Source of the DNA: an uncultured Mediterranea sp.
Lineage (GTDB): Bacteria; Bacteroidota; Bacteroidia; Bacteroidales; Bacteroidaceae
NCBI RefSeq assembly: GCF_902493215.1
Contig: NZ_CABUOL010000001.1
Location: forward strand, 186,001-250,000
DNA: 64,000 nucleotides
Direction: 5' to 3'
The notes under the pieces were generated by a model. It saw only the letters and a list, made by a program, of their open reading frames with translations. It did no database searches and was not told where the DNA came from. Position 1 is the first letter of the stretch. Every line of letters starts with the position of its first letter. Both the position numbers and the translations under genes were made by a program. This document shows, in pieces, positions 27,113 to 35,432 of this stretch.

Positions 27113-29314
27113 TCAGAAGAGACTCCACGCCACCGTAAGCCCCGCCATGACAATGGCTACCATCGACATCAGCTTGATGAGGATGTTCAGGCTGGGGCCC
27201 GACGTGTCTTTAAACGGGTCGCCCACCGTGTCGCCCACCACCGTCGCCTTGTGGACCGGGCTTCCCTTGCCGCCGAAGTTACCTTCCTCGACGTATTTCT
27301 TGGCATTGTCCCAGGCCCCGCCGGCGTTTGCCATAAAGATAGCCAGCACAAACCCACTGCTCAGGCCCCCGATAAGCAGGCCCAAAACACCGGGAACTCC
27401 GAAGACAAGGCCCGTCACGATGGGGGCAATGATGGCGATGAGCGACGGGACGACCATCTCCCGCTGCGCGCCTTTGGTGGAGATGGCCACACAGCGTGCA
27501 TAGTCCGGTTCGGCCTCTCCCGTGAGGATGCCCTTGATTTCGCGGAACTGACGGCGCACTTCGTCCACCATCTTCGCGGCTGCACGGCCCACGGCGTTCA
27601 TCGTCAAGCCGCAGAAAAGGAAGGCCATCATGGAGCCTATGAACATACCTGACAGTACTTTGGGGTTCATTAAGGTGACATCGTAGTGGTGCATGAAGTC
27701 GAAGAAGGTAGCGTCTTGCAGCGGCACGGCACGGTCTCCTACCCAGATTTCCGTAGTGCCCAGACGAGTCAGTCCGATGCGGATTTCCTCAACGTACGAC
27801 GCCAAGAGGGCCAAACCCGTGAGCGCTGCCGAGCCGATGGCAAAGCCTTTGCCCGTGGCAGCCGTGGTGTTGCCCAGCGAATCGAGGGCATCCGTGCGGC
27901 GGCGGACGTCACTTCCGAGGCCTGACATCTCGGCATTGCCCCCGGCGTTGTCGGCTATCGGGCCGTACGCATCCGTAGCAAGCGTGATGCCCAGCGTGGA
28001 GAGCATGCCCACGGCGGCGATGCCGATGCCGTAGAGGCCGAGGCCCACGTTGTTGAAATCGAAGCCCGAGGCAAACAGATAGGAGGCTATGATGCCCACC
28101 ACCACGGCGACAACGGGCACAGCGGTAGAGAGCATGCCCAGCCCGATGCCGGAGATGATGACCGTTGCAGGCCCCGTTTGCCCGCTTTCGCTCAGGCGGC
28201 GGGTGGGCTTATAGGATTGGGAAGTGTAGTATTCCGTGGACCTTCCAATGACGATGCCCACGAGCAGACCCACCACGACGGAGCACGAAATCCACATCCA
28301 GTTGTCCAACTGCAGCATCCACATAATAAGAAAGGTGGCCAAAACGATGAGCACAGAGCTGAGGTTGGTGCCGAAAGACAGCGCTCCGAGCAGGTCTTTC
28401 ATGGTGGCATTCTCACGGGTTCGCACCGCGAAGATGCCGAGGACGGAGAGCAGAATGCCCACGGCGGCGATGAGCATCGGCGCGATGACGGCCTTGTACT
28501 GCATCAGCGTGTCGCCGCTGTGTATAAAGGCTGCCGCGCCCAAGGCGGCTGTAGCGAGGATGGAGCCGCAGTAGCTTTCGTACAGGTCGGCACCCATTCC
28601 GGCCACGTCTCCCACGTTGTCGCCCACATTGTCGGCGATGGTGGCGGGGTTACGCGGGTCGTCTTCGGGGATGCCCGCCTCGACTTTGCCCACAAGGTCG
28701 GCGCCCACGTCGGCCGCCTTCGTATAGATACCGCCGCCCACACGGGCGAAAAGCGCCTGTGTACTGGCACCCATGCCGAACGTAAGCATGGTGGTTGTGA
28801 TGATGCAGAGCTTGTGAGTGGGTGTCAAAGCATCGGCGGGTACGACCGCATTCAGCAACAGATACCAGAAAGAGATGTCGAGCAGGCCCAGCCCCACTAC
28901 GACCAGCCCCATCACCGCCCCGCTGCGGAAGGCGATGCGCAAGCCTCCGTTCAGCGATTGCCGTGCGGCATTGGCCGTACGCGCCGAGGCTTGTGTGGCG
29001 GTCTTCATGCCGAGAAAGCCCGAAAGGCCGGAGAAGAAACCGCCCGTAAGGAAGGCTACTGGCACCCAAGGATTCTGCACGCCGAAGCCGTAGGCCATGA
29101 CGGAGAAGAGGATGACCAGCCCGAGGAAGACCCAACCCACGACCTTGTACTGCTGCCGCAGGTAGGACATGGCGCCCCGGCGCACGGCCGCGGCTATCTT
29201 CTTCATCTGAGGAGTGCCCTCACTCTGACGCATCATCTGCCGGTGAAAGTACCAGGCAAAGGCCAGTGCCAGCACGGAAGAGGCCGGAACAAGCCAGAAA
29301 AGCAATGTATCCAT
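27113..29314 (-). CDS. hppA: Membrane-bound, K+-dependent-type ion-pumping pyrophosphatase
   Basis: The 733-residue, about 16-segment membrane protein carries the substrate motif [20 protein letters not shown] (about residues 191-210), followed by [21 protein letters not shown], and a second acidic set [16 protein letters not shown]. It hydrolyses pyrophosphate and pumps H+ and/or Na+ across the inner membrane. In [10 protein letters not shown] the position that is lysine in K+-independent enzymes is alanine, so this is the K+-dependent type. Bacteroides members of the family have been shown to move both Na+ and H+; which ion is used here cannot be read from the sequence by eye. Monocistronic, convergent with the lipoprotein pair. 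Confidence 0.95.
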   Translation of the reverse strand: MDTLLFWLVPASSVLALAFAWYFHRQMMRQSEGTPQMKKIAAAVRRGAMSYLRQQYKVVGWVFLGLVILFSVMAYGFGVQNPWVPVAFLTGGFFSGLSGFLGMKTATQASARTANAARQSLNGGLRIAFRSGAVMGLVVVGLGLLDISFWYLLLNAVVPADALTPTHKLCIITTTMLTFGMGASTQALFARVGGGIYTKAADVGADLVGKVEAGIPEDDPRNPATIADNVGDNVGDVAGMGADLYESYCGSILATAALGAAAFIHSGDTLMQYKAVIAPMLIAAVGILLSVLGIFAVRTRENATMKDLLGALSFGTNLSSVLIVLATFLIMWMLQLDNWMWISCSVVVGLLVGIVIGRSTEYYTSQSYKPTRRLSESGQTGPATVIISGIGLGMLSTAVPVVAVVVGIIASYLFASGFDFNNVGLGLYGIGIAAVGMLSTLGITLATDAYGPIADNAGGNAEMSGLGSDVRRRTDALDSLGNTTAATGKGFAIGSAALTGLALLASYVEEIRIGLTRLGTTEIWVGDRAVPLQDATFFDFMHHYDVTLMNPKVLSGMFIGSMMAFLFCGLTMNAVGRAAAKMVDEVRRQFREIKGILTGEAEPDYARCVAISTKGAQREMVVPSLIAIIAPIVTGLVFGVPGVLGLLIGGLSSGFVLAIFMANAGGAWDNAKKYVEEGNFGGKGSPVHKATVVGDTVGDPFKDTSGPSLNILIKLMSMVAIVMAGLTVAWSLF

Positions 29315-29354
29315 AATCGAGTTTTTTGAGGTTAGAGAATAGGTTTATTTTTTT

Positions 29355-29530
29355 AGAAGTTAAAGAAGTTATCGCTTCGCGGGAAGTTAAGAAGTTAAAG
29401 CCAAATGCTTTTCCTTATGTTTCTGATACGTGCCGTGCATCGAAACGGCTGCATCCATCAGCAAGACATTCGGCTCTAACTTCCAACGAAGCGGAGCGGA
29501 GTGATAACTTCTCTAACTTCTTAACTTCTT
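29355..29530. repeat. Inverted-repeat element R3 (AGAAGTTAAAGAAGTTATC ends)
   Basis: AGAAGTTAAAGAAGTTATC at 29355 and GATAACTTCTCTAACTTCTT with ACTTCTT to 29530 face each other over a 176-bp span. Both ends continue inward with GCTTCGC/GCGGAGC steps. The middle 80 bp encode nothing convincing. Related AAGAAGTTA elements are common in Bacteroides intergenic DNA. Located upstream of hppA. Confidence 0.7.
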
Positions 29531-29591
29531 AAAATAGTAAACTTTTTTCAGGAAAGCCGTACCCCCGTCAGAAGTACTCCTGGAGGGGGTA

Positions 29592-29679
29592 GACCAAAAG
29601 CCGTACTTTTGGTGACCAAAAGCCGTACTTTTGGTAGGCAAAAGGTATACTTTTGGTAGGCAAAAGTACGGCTTTTGGA
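29592..29679. repeat. 22-bp-period dyad array D
   Basis: Four contiguous 22-bp units start at 29592, 29614, 29636 and 29658, each with CAAAAG-nnnnn-CTTTTG; the first two are identical. Degenerate units, with CCGTACCCCCG and GGAGGGGGTA, may precede from 29548 in the same register. The 478-bp gap 29315-29792 holds R3, this array and the terminator of the HU-like gene, and nothing else that I can see. Confidence 0.88.
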
Positions 29680-29698
29680 CGGCTTTTTCCAACGTGTT

Positions 29699-29741
29699 CA
29701 AAAAAAATACCACGGTGGCTTTGGCTGCGAAGCCACCGTGG
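29699..29741 (-). terminator. Terminator of HU-like gene
   Basis: CCACGGTGGCTT (29710-29721) pairs perfectly with AAGCCACCGTGG (29730-29741). On the minus strand it is followed by TATTTTTTTT, a classic intrinsic terminator 51 bp after the stop codon. Confidence 0.9.
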
Positions 29742-29792
29742 CGGTAGATTTTCCCGCCGATGCCGGCATGTACAGGCCGCGGCAGGGTGTCA

Positions 29793-30263
29793 CTAAAGCG
29801 GGCTGGGGTCCTGCCCTTCGTCGCCGCCTTCACCGGTTCCGCCCCCCTCGGTGGAGGAGCCTTCGTCGGTACCGTTCCAGCGTACCCAGTGTGCCGACTC
29901 GGAAAGGGCACGGGTCACGACCCCTGCCTGCCGCCTCGAGCCCTCGGGTGTAAAGTGCACACGGGTGTGGTCCACATCGTTTGCGCTGACCTCTTTCGCC
30001 GTGGCCTGCCCGCCTTTCTTGGCGGCAATGGTGTAGCGGAAGCGGCCTATGTCCTGCAGATGCACGCTTCGCCCCGCATCCATGCCGCGGGCCATGACGC
30101 TGGGCAGCGCGGCCAGTACGGCCACGACGTCGGCTTTCGAGACGGTGCAGGCCTCGGAAATCTGTTCGGCAATCTCGTCTATCTCCATCGGACGGTCGGT
30201 GAGGATGGCTACGGGGTAGTAGCGTTCATTTCTTTTCATCAACTGAGGTTTGAAGTATCCCAT
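29793..30263 (-). CDS. HU-like DNA-binding protein (HU-HIG type)
   Basis: The 156-residue product has the pattern of the Bacteroidetes HU-homologous domain: YYPVAILTDRPMEIDEIAEQISEACTVSKADVVAVLAALPSVMARGMDAG.SVHLQDIGRFRYTIA, split here as residues 15-80. Unlike classical HU (about 90 residues) it has no flanking helicase or partition role known, and it ends with a Gly/Glu/Thr/Ser-rich low-complexity tail (about residues 130-156). Such proteins are probably nucleoid-associated. It is a single-gene unit with its own terminator. An HU-family role is inferred from fold, DNA-binding itself is not shown. Confidence 0.82.
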   Translation of the reverse strand: MGYFKPQLMKRNERYYPVAILTDRPMEIDEIAEQISEACTVSKADVVAVLAALPSVMARGMDAGRSVHLQDIGRFRYTIAAKKGGQATAKEVSANDVDHTRVHFTPEGSRRQAGVVTRALSESAHWVRWNGTDEGSSTEGGGTGEGGDEGQDPSPL

Positions 30264-30374
30264 AACGTAAAGAATTTAAAGGTTAATAATCAGGTTCATT
30301 CAACGTCGGTCCGCGCGGCAGCCCCGCACGGCTTTAGACGCGTGTAAAATACGTACAATTTTCGGAAAAAGCAA

Positions 30375-30402
30375 GAAAAAAGGGGGAAAATATTTCCCCC
30401 TT
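30375..30402 (-). terminator. Terminator of small membrane protein gene
   Basis: AAGGGGGAAA (30380-30389) pairs with TTTCCCCCTT (30393-30402). On the minus strand it is followed by TTTTTTCTTGC, 20 bp after the stop at 30423. Confidence 0.85.
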
Positions 30403-30422
30403 CTATCTGTGAAACCTGCCTT

Positions 30423-30680
30423 CTAAACCTTTACAATATAGTACAACAGAAAGAAAACGCAGAAGACTATCGAGTTTATGCACCGCACCACCCGGCTTTT
30501 TTCCTTATCATTCTTCATCCTGCGCGCGCTTATCAGCAACCAAAGGCTCGATAGAAAGGAGATGAAAATGCCTGCCGCTGCGATGTGAAGCATGACAGGC
30601 TTCTCAATTAAGTCGGCGAATACAAACAGAATGTAACTGACTACATTCAGGATACTTATATTTTCAAGTTTCTCGTCCAT
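30423..30680 (-). CDS. Small two-segment membrane protein, unrecognised
   Basis: I do not recognise this 85-residue protein. From MDEKLENISILN it has hydrophobic stretches at about residues 9-24, 29-50 and 65-84, separated by a basic loop (SARRMKNDKEKSRVVR). The start at 30680 was chosen because the next upstream ATG/TTG codons overlap the preceding gene and read unlike a signal or membrane segment. It begins 7 bp after the upstream lipoprotein gene and ends at a clean terminator, so the two are one transcript. A small membrane partner, for example an immunity or anchoring protein, is possible but only a guess. Confidence 0.6.
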   Translation of the reverse strand: MDEKLENISILNVVSYILFVFADLIEKPVMLHIAAAGIFISFLSSLWLLISARRMKNDKEKSRVVRCINSIVFCVFFLLYYIVKV

Positions 30681-30687
30681 AGGTTTC

Positions 30688-31290
30688 TTATGATAAACAT
30701 TTGATTGCAGAGTATATTGTAGTAGCCACTCCAAGATAACCTAAATATCTTGATCCCAATGCCTTTACAACCTGCAATACAGTTTTTGCATTTACCAACC
30801 CGGTTACACTCAAATCCTTTATTACACTTAAGCCGGAAACAGCTCCCAAACACTCCCAGATTTTATCGCTCGAAACCTTTGTTACAATATGCTGTCCATT
30901 CGCAGCATATACAATAAATGAAAAGAGCGCCAATTGGTCATCCGGCATATTTTCTACTAATAAAAAGTCATCATTGGCAAATTTTGTCTTTGACAAATAC
31001 ATTTGTTCCAAAAATGAAGCCTGTAAATTCTTACCGTCAATAACCAAAGGCTCCAACAGAGCCTCTGCCTCTTCTTCACTAAAATCGATAGAGCCATCAC
31101 TTTTAGTCAAAGAAAATTTTCTTCCAATAGTGTCTATTATCGCTTGCATTTTTGAAGGACTAACACTACTTTTTAAACATAGGATTTGAGATACTTCGGC
31201 TGTTTCATCAGCTACATCATGATTAGAACAAGAGTTAGTACACAGCATTATCAGTACACTTGCTAATAAAAAATAGATTTTACTTCCCAT
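30688..31290 (-). CDS. Lipoprotein of unknown function
   Basis: I do not recognise this 200-residue protein. It has a lipoprotein signal (MGSKIYFLLASVLIMLCTNSC, lipid cysteine near residue 21), a charged middle with EEEAEALLEPLVIDGKNL, and a glycine- and hydrophobic-rich C-terminus (VKALGSRYLGYLGVATTIYSAI). Base composition is visibly more AT-rich than the neighbours on either side, which suggests separate acquisition. The start at 31290 is the first ATG that gives a signal peptide. It is co-transcribed with the small membrane protein 7 bp downstream. The hydrophobic end resembles membrane-active peptides in character, but no family match can be claimed. Confidence 0.6.
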   Translation of the reverse strand: MGSKIYFLLASVLIMLCTNSCSNHDVADETAEVSQILCLKSSVSPSKMQAIIDTIGRKFSLTKSDGSIDFSEEEAEALLEPLVIDGKNLQASFLEQMYLSKTKFANDDFLLVENMPDDQLALFSFIVYAANGQHIVTKVSSDKIWECLGAVSGLSVIKDLSVTGLVNAKTVLQVVKALGSRYLGYLGVATTIYSAIKCLS

Positions 31291-31410
31291 AATAATAGTT
31301 TTTAAGTTAGTAAATAATAGAACGCGCACAATATAGTCTTATATTTTAATTCAGACAAGCATCTGAACAAAACAGCCATTTCTTATAACTTATTTTAACC
31401 TTACAGGCCA

Positions 31411-31451
31411 TAAAAAGGGGCAGCCACGCTCTGTAAAACGTAGGCTGCCCC
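31411..31451 (-). terminator. Terminator of ybjQ-like gene
   Basis: GGGGCAGCC (31417-31425) pairs with GGCTGCCCC (31443-31451); on the minus strand TTTTTA follows. It is 6 bp after the stop at 31458. Confidence 0.85.
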
Positions 31452-31457
31452 TGCTTT

Positions 31458-31778
31458 TTACTCGACGGTGACCGCCGTTCCGGCGGCCGTAACCATGAGC
31501 ATGGAGCCGCTTCCGCCTACGGTTTCGTAGTCAAGGTCCACGCCGATGACGGCGTTTGCGCCCAGGGCACGGGCCTGTTCCTCCATCTCGCGCAGGGCAG
31601 TCTCCTTGGCTTCGCGCAGCACTTCCTCGTAGGAACTGCTGCGTCCTCCTACGATGTCGCGTATTCCGGCAAAGAAATCACGGAACACATTGGCACCTAT
31701 TATCGTCTCTCCCGATACGATGCCGTAATAGCGGGTTATCTTTCCGCCGTCAATCATGGATGTGGTTGTCAGTAACAT
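31458..31778 (-). CDS. YbjQ family (UPF0145, heavy-metal-binding domain) protein
   Basis: The 106-residue product matches the YbjQ/UPF0145 family along its length: [51 protein letters not shown] and a C-terminal VTAAGTAV strand. The family forms oligomeric rings and is annotated as a putative heavy-metal-binding domain, but its physiological role is unknown. Length is normal for the family. It is transcribed alone, between two strong terminators, downstream of the suf genes. Confidence 0.9.
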   Translation of the reverse strand: MLLTTTSMIDGGKITRYYGIVSGETIIGANVFRDFFAGIRDIVGGRSSSYEEVLREAKETALREMEEQARALGANAVIGVDLDYETVGGSGSMLMVTAAGTAVTVE

Positions 31779-31817
31779 AGTGCATTTGTTTTAAAAGTTA
31801 TCTGTATGTATCAGTCG

Positions 31818-31848
31818 AAAAAAAGGGCCGGAAAGTTGCATCCGGCCC
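31818..31848 (-). terminator. Terminator of the suf series
   Basis: GGGCCGG (31825-31831) pairs with CCGGCCC (31842-31848). The minus strand continues with a run of seven T residues. It lies 20 bp after the sufS stop; an A/T run on the other side means it could work in both directions. Confidence 0.85.
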
Positions 31849-31868
31849 CGTTTTTTTTCGGAAAAAAG

Positions 31869-33107
31869 TCAGAACATGCGGCTCACCCTCACGACTCCGT
31901 CCACCAGCGCGTCGACTTCCTGCCGCGTGTTGTACAGGCCGAAGGAGGCTCGGACGGTGCCTTCGATGCCCAATCGTTGCATCAGAGGCTGGGCACAGTG
32001 GTGGCCGGTGCGCACCGCAATCCCCAGGCGGTCGAGCAATGTTCCCATGTCGAAGTGATGAATGTCGCCCACGAGGAAGGAGATGACGCTGCCTTTCTCG
32101 GCCGCTTCTCCGAAGATGCGCATGCCGGGCACCTGCCTGAGGCGCTCCATGGCGTAGGTGGTGAGGTCGTGTTCGTGGGCGGCAATGCGGTCCATGCCCA
32201 GGGCGGTGACGTAGTCCAGGGCACGCGCCAGGGCGGTTGTGCCGATGTAGTCGGGCGTTCCGGCCTCGAATTTGAAGGGCAATTCGTTGAAGGTCGTTCG
32301 CTCGAAGCTGACGTGCTGTATCATCTCCCCGCCGCCTTGGTAGGGCGGAAGCCTGTCCAGCCAGTCCTCTTTGCCGTAGAGAACGCCCACTCCGGTCGGC
32401 CCATAGACCTTATGACCCGAGAAGACATAGAAGTCTGCATCGAGGTCTTGCACATCAACGGGCATGTGGGGGATGCTCTGAGCGCCGTCCACCAGCACGG
32501 GTACGCCGTGGCTGTGCGCCGTGCGAATCATGTCTTTGACGGGATTGACGGTGCCCAGCACGTTGCTTACGTGCGCCACGCAGACCAGTCGGGTACGCTC
32601 GGTGAAGAGCTCGCGGTAGGCATCGAGGAGCAGTTCGCCGCGGTCGTTCATGGGAATCACCTTGAGCACGATGCCCTTCCTCGCCTGCAAAAGCTGCCAA
32701 GGGACGATGTTGCTGTGGTGTTCCATGGTGGAAAGCAGGACCTCGTCGCCGGCCTTGAGGCAGGCTTCTCCGTAGCTGTAGGCCAGCAGGTTGATGCTTT
32801 CGGTGGTGCCGCGGGTGAAGACAATCTCGCTGGTCGAGCGGGCGTTGATGAAGCGGCGTACGGTTTCGCGGCTTGCTTCGTGCAGTTCCGTGGCCCTTTG
32901 GGACAGGAAATGGACGCCACGGTGCACGTTTGCGTTGACGCTGTAGTACTCTTCCGTGATGGCTTCTACGACCGCGCGGGGCTTCTGTGTCGTGGCTCCG
33001 TTGTCCAGATATACGAGGGGTTTGCCGTACACGGTGCGGCTGAGGATAGGAAAGTCGTCCCTTATGCGGTCCACCTCATAAGGGACAAGGGTTTGTTGTT
33101 CTGCCAT
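31869..33107 (-). CDS. sufS: Cysteine desulfurase SufS
   Basis: The 412-residue product is a type II, SufS-class PLP cysteine desulfurase. The Schiff-base lysine is K233 in FSGHKVYGP and the persulfide cysteine is C371 in RTGHHCAQP; DGAQSIPHM holds the PLP-binding aspartate. It takes sulfur from cysteine for Fe-S cluster assembly on SufBCD. The start at 33107 (MAEQQTLVPYE) is the first ATG; a TTG two codons upstream is also in frame. It is the last gene of the suf series, 20 bp after sufD, and is followed by a strong terminator. No SufE or SufU partner gene is in this window. Confidence 0.95.
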   Translation of the reverse strand: MAEQQTLVPYEVDRIRDDFPILSRTVYGKPLVYLDNGATTQKPRAVVEAITEEYYSVNANVHRGVHFLSQRATELHEASRETVRRFINARSTSEIVFTRGTTESINLLAYSYGEACLKAGDEVLLSTMEHHSNIVPWQLLQARKGIVLKVIPMNDRGELLLDAYRELFTERTRLVCVAHVSNVLGTVNPVKDMIRTAHSHGVPVLVDGAQSIPHMPVDVQDLDADFYVFSGHKVYGPTGVGVLYGKEDWLDRLPPYQGGGEMIQHVSFERTTFNELPFKFEAGTPDYIGTTALARALDYVTALGMDRIAAHEHDLTTYAMERLRQVPGMRIFGEAAEKGSVISFLVGDIHHFDMGTLLDRLGIAVRTGHHCAQPLMQRLGIEGTVRASFGLYNTRQEVDALVDGVVRVSRMF

Positions 33108-33127
33108 TTTCAATTATCAATTCTCCA

Positions 33128-34477
33128 TTATCCATTACAAATGGCGCATCCCTGGCACTTGTTCAGCTCGCCTCGGAAGCGCTTTTCCACCAGCAGATGC
33201 AGGCGATCCCGCAGTGCATCGAGGCGGATGGTATCGATTACTTCGCCCAAGAAGGCGAACATCAGCAGCATGCGGGCTTCTTTCAGGGGGATGCCGCGCT
33301 GCTGCATGTAAAACAAAGCCGCGTCGTCCAGCTGGCCTACGGTGGCTCCGTGGCTGCACTTCACGTCGTCGGCATAGATTTCAAGCTGCGGCTGTGTGTA
33401 CATCCGGGCGTCTCGGGTGGCGCAAAGGTTGCGGTTGGTCTGCTGCGAAGAGGTATGTTGGGCCCCCGGTCTCACCAGGACTAAGCCGGCAAAGGCGCCT
33501 GTGGCCTGGTCGTCGAGGACGTACTTGAACAGTTCATTGGACGTGCATCGGGGCACGGCATGGTCGATGCTTGTGTGGTTGTCCACGTGCTGGTTCTTGT
33601 CGGCAACGGCCATTCCGCAGAGGTTAATCTCGGCATTTTCGCCGGCCAGGGTTACCTGAACGGTGTTTCGGGTGGTGCCGTTGGTCAGCGTCATCCCGTT
33701 CAGAAGGACGTTACTGCCTGCCTCCTGCCGGACGTACAGGCTGCTGATGCGGACGGTGCTCGTATGCGTTTCCTCCAGTTCATAGAGGTCGAACACGGCA
33801 TTGCGGCCCACAAAGACCTCCACAACCTGGGTGGCGAGGAAGTTTACGGCATCCATTGCGTGGTCACACACCAGGAGCCGTGCCTGTGCTCCCTCCTCCA
33901 AAACGATGAGCACACGGCGGTTCACCATCAGATTGACGTCGCTTCGGAGGATGTTAACCAGCTGTATGGGACGCTCTACCACGACGTTTCGGGGCACGTA
34001 GAGCAGCACGCCGTCCTCGGCCAGGGCGGTGTTGAGGGCGGTCACTCCGTCTTTCGACGCATCGGCCAGGCGGGCGTAATACTTCTTCACCAGTTCGGGA
34101 TGTTCCGTTGCCAGCTGTCGGAGGCTGCCGAACAGCACGCCTTCGGGCAGGTGCGACTTGGGCAGTGCCTTGCTATAGAAGGCATCGTTCACCACAAAGT
34201 AGAGCGAGGTGCTCATGTTAGGCACGTCGCACTTGAACACATCATAGGGATTGACGGGGATGTCGAGCTGCTTCAAGTTGAGCCCATAGTCGGGTTCAAA
34301 GAGCTTGCTGACGTCGGTATACTTGTATTTCTCGTCCTTGCGGGTGGGGAATCCCAGGCGTTCGAAGTGGGCGAAGGCCGCAGCGCGCGGGGCATTCATC
34401 ACCTCGCAGCTGTGCTGGCATACCATGGCTTCGCACTGCGAGAACAGGTCTATGTATTGTTGCTCAGGTTTCATCAT
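33128..34477 (-). CDS. sufD: Fe-S cluster assembly protein SufD
   Basis: The 449-residue product has the SufB/SufD beta-helix core, with a conserved C-terminal segment CSHGATVGQLDDAALFYMQQRGIPLKEARMLL shared as the pieces CSHGATVGQLDD and YMQQRGIPLKEA. The N-terminal helical part includes FPTRKDEKYKYTD, typical for SufD. SufD pairs with SufB in the SufBC2D scaffold that builds Fe-S clusters. It starts with ATGATG, so initiation may be at the second ATG. Order sufB-sufC-sufD-sufS is the usual Bacteroidetes layout. Confidence 0.94.
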   Translation of the reverse strand: MMKPEQQYIDLFSQCEAMVCQHSCEVMNAPRAAAFAHFERLGFPTRKDEKYKYTDVSKLFEPDYGLNLKQLDIPVNPYDVFKCDVPNMSTSLYFVVNDAFYSKALPKSHLPEGVLFGSLRQLATEHPELVKKYYARLADASKDGVTALNTALAEDGVLLYVPRNVVVERPIQLVNILRSDVNLMVNRRVLIVLEEGAQARLLVCDHAMDAVNFLATQVVEVFVGRNAVFDLYELEETHTSTVRISSLYVRQEAGSNVLLNGMTLTNGTTRNTVQVTLAGENAEINLCGMAVADKNQHVDNHTSIDHAVPRCTSNELFKYVLDDQATGAFAGLVLVRPGAQHTSSQQTNRNLCATRDARMYTQPQLEIYADDVKCSHGATVGQLDDAALFYMQQRGIPLKEARMLLMFAFLGEVIDTIRLDALRDRLHLLVEKRFRGELNKCQGCAICNG

Positions 34478-34487
34478 CTCAATAAAG

Positions 34488-34579
34488 AATTATGAATGAC
34501 GCATGAAGCACGAAGAATTGCCACCTTTCACACAGAGACGGGAGAACAATTCTTCATTCTTCATTCCTCATTCTTCATT
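34488..34579. repeat. Inverted repeat R4a of GAATGA steps, overlapping the sufC end
   Basis: GAATTATGAATGACGCATGA and AATTCTTCATTCTTCATT face each other in the 90-bp space between sufD and sufC, and the right arm runs over the last codons and stop of sufC (34568-34579). A second copy is at 35335-35432. Both are made of irregular GAATGA/GAAGAA steps. Confidence 0.75.
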
Positions 34580-35326
34580 TACTTGCTCTTTCTTTATCCA
34601 GTCGAAGCCGCGGTTTTCTATCTCCGTTGCCAGCTCGGGGCCGCCGGTCTTGACGATTCGGCCTCCCAGCAAGACGTGCACCACGTCGGGTTTCAGGTAG
34701 TCCAGCAGGCGTTGGTAGTGGGTGATGACCATGGCCGAGGTCTGCTTCGTGCGCAGCTTGTTGAAGCCTTCGGCCACGATGCGCAGGGCATCCACATCGA
34801 GTCCGGAGTCCGTTTCGTCGAGGATGGCGAAGGTAGGTTCGAGCATCGCCATCTGGAAAATCTCGTTCCGCTTCTTCTCTCCCCCGCTGAAACCCTCGTT
34901 TACGGAGCGGTTGGCCAGCTTGCTGTCCAGCTCTACGACGGCCCTTTTCTCACGCATCAGCTTCAGAAACTCCGATGCCGACAGGGCAGGAAGGTGGCGG
35001 TACTTGCGCTGTTCGTTGACTGCCGTACGCATAAAGTTCACCATCGATACCCCCGGAATCTCGACCGGTGTCTGGAAAGACAGGAAGATTCCCTCGTGTG
35101 CACGGTCTTCGGGCGAGAGGGTCAGCAGGTCCTTGCCGTTGAAGGTGATGGAGCCGTATGTCACTTCGTAGGCGGGATGGCCCACAAGGACATTGCTCAG
35201 CGTACTCTTTCCGGCACCGTTCTGACCCATGAGGGCGTGCACCTCACCGTCGCGGATGGTGAGATTGATGCCTTTCAATATCTCTTTGCCATTGATGCTG
35301 GCATGCAGGTCTTTTATCTCTAGCAT
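34568..35326 (-). CDS. sufC: Fe-S cluster assembly ATPase SufC
   Basis: The 252-residue product is an ABC-type ATPase with Walker A GQNGAGKST (residues 34-42), signature FSGGEKKRNE (146-155) and Walker B FAILDE with catalytic E171. ATPase activity drives conformational changes of SufB-SufD during cluster assembly in the cytosol. There are no membrane segments. The final residues QVNEE and the stop codon lie inside repeat R4a, so the very end of the protein appears to have been set by the repeat. It sits between sufB and sufD with intergenic repeats on both sides. Confidence 0.96.
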   Translation of the reverse strand: MLEIKDLHASINGKEILKGINLTIRDGEVHALMGQNGAGKSTLSNVLVGHPAYEVTYGSITFNGKDLLTLSPEDRAHEGIFLSFQTPVEIPGVSMVNFMRTAVNEQRKYRHLPALSASEFLKLMREKRAVVELDSKLANRSVNEGFSGGEKKRNEIFQMAMLEPTFAILDETDSGLDVDALRIVAEGFNKLRTKQTSAMVITHYQRLLDYLKPDVVHVLLGGRIVKTGGPELATEIENRGFDWIKKEQVNEE

Positions 35327-35334
35327 AATTTATG

Positions 35335-35432
35335 TAATTAAGAATGAAGAATGAAGGATGAAGAATCACTTCTCCATTCCGACTTCCCCACTCCGTTTAA
35401 AATCCTAATTCTTCATTGTTCGTTCTTCATTT
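35335..35432. repeat. Inverted repeat R4b of GAATGA steps between sufB and sufC
   Basis: TAATTAAGAATGAAGAATGA at the left and TCCTAATTCTTCATTG and GTTCTTCATTTA at the right form an imperfect inverted repeat of about 98 bp. It fills the whole gap between sufC and sufB and ends at the sufB stop codon. Confidence 0.75.

Noticed and set aside
29326..29532. Short open frame of 68 codons in the gap upstream of hppA
   Set aside because: It is made of the AAGTTA-type inverted repeat R3 and has no family likeness.
30688..31290. Firm call as a bacteriocin
   Set aside because: Only the hydrophobic, glycine-rich end hints at membrane activity; no family motif or export partner is seen.
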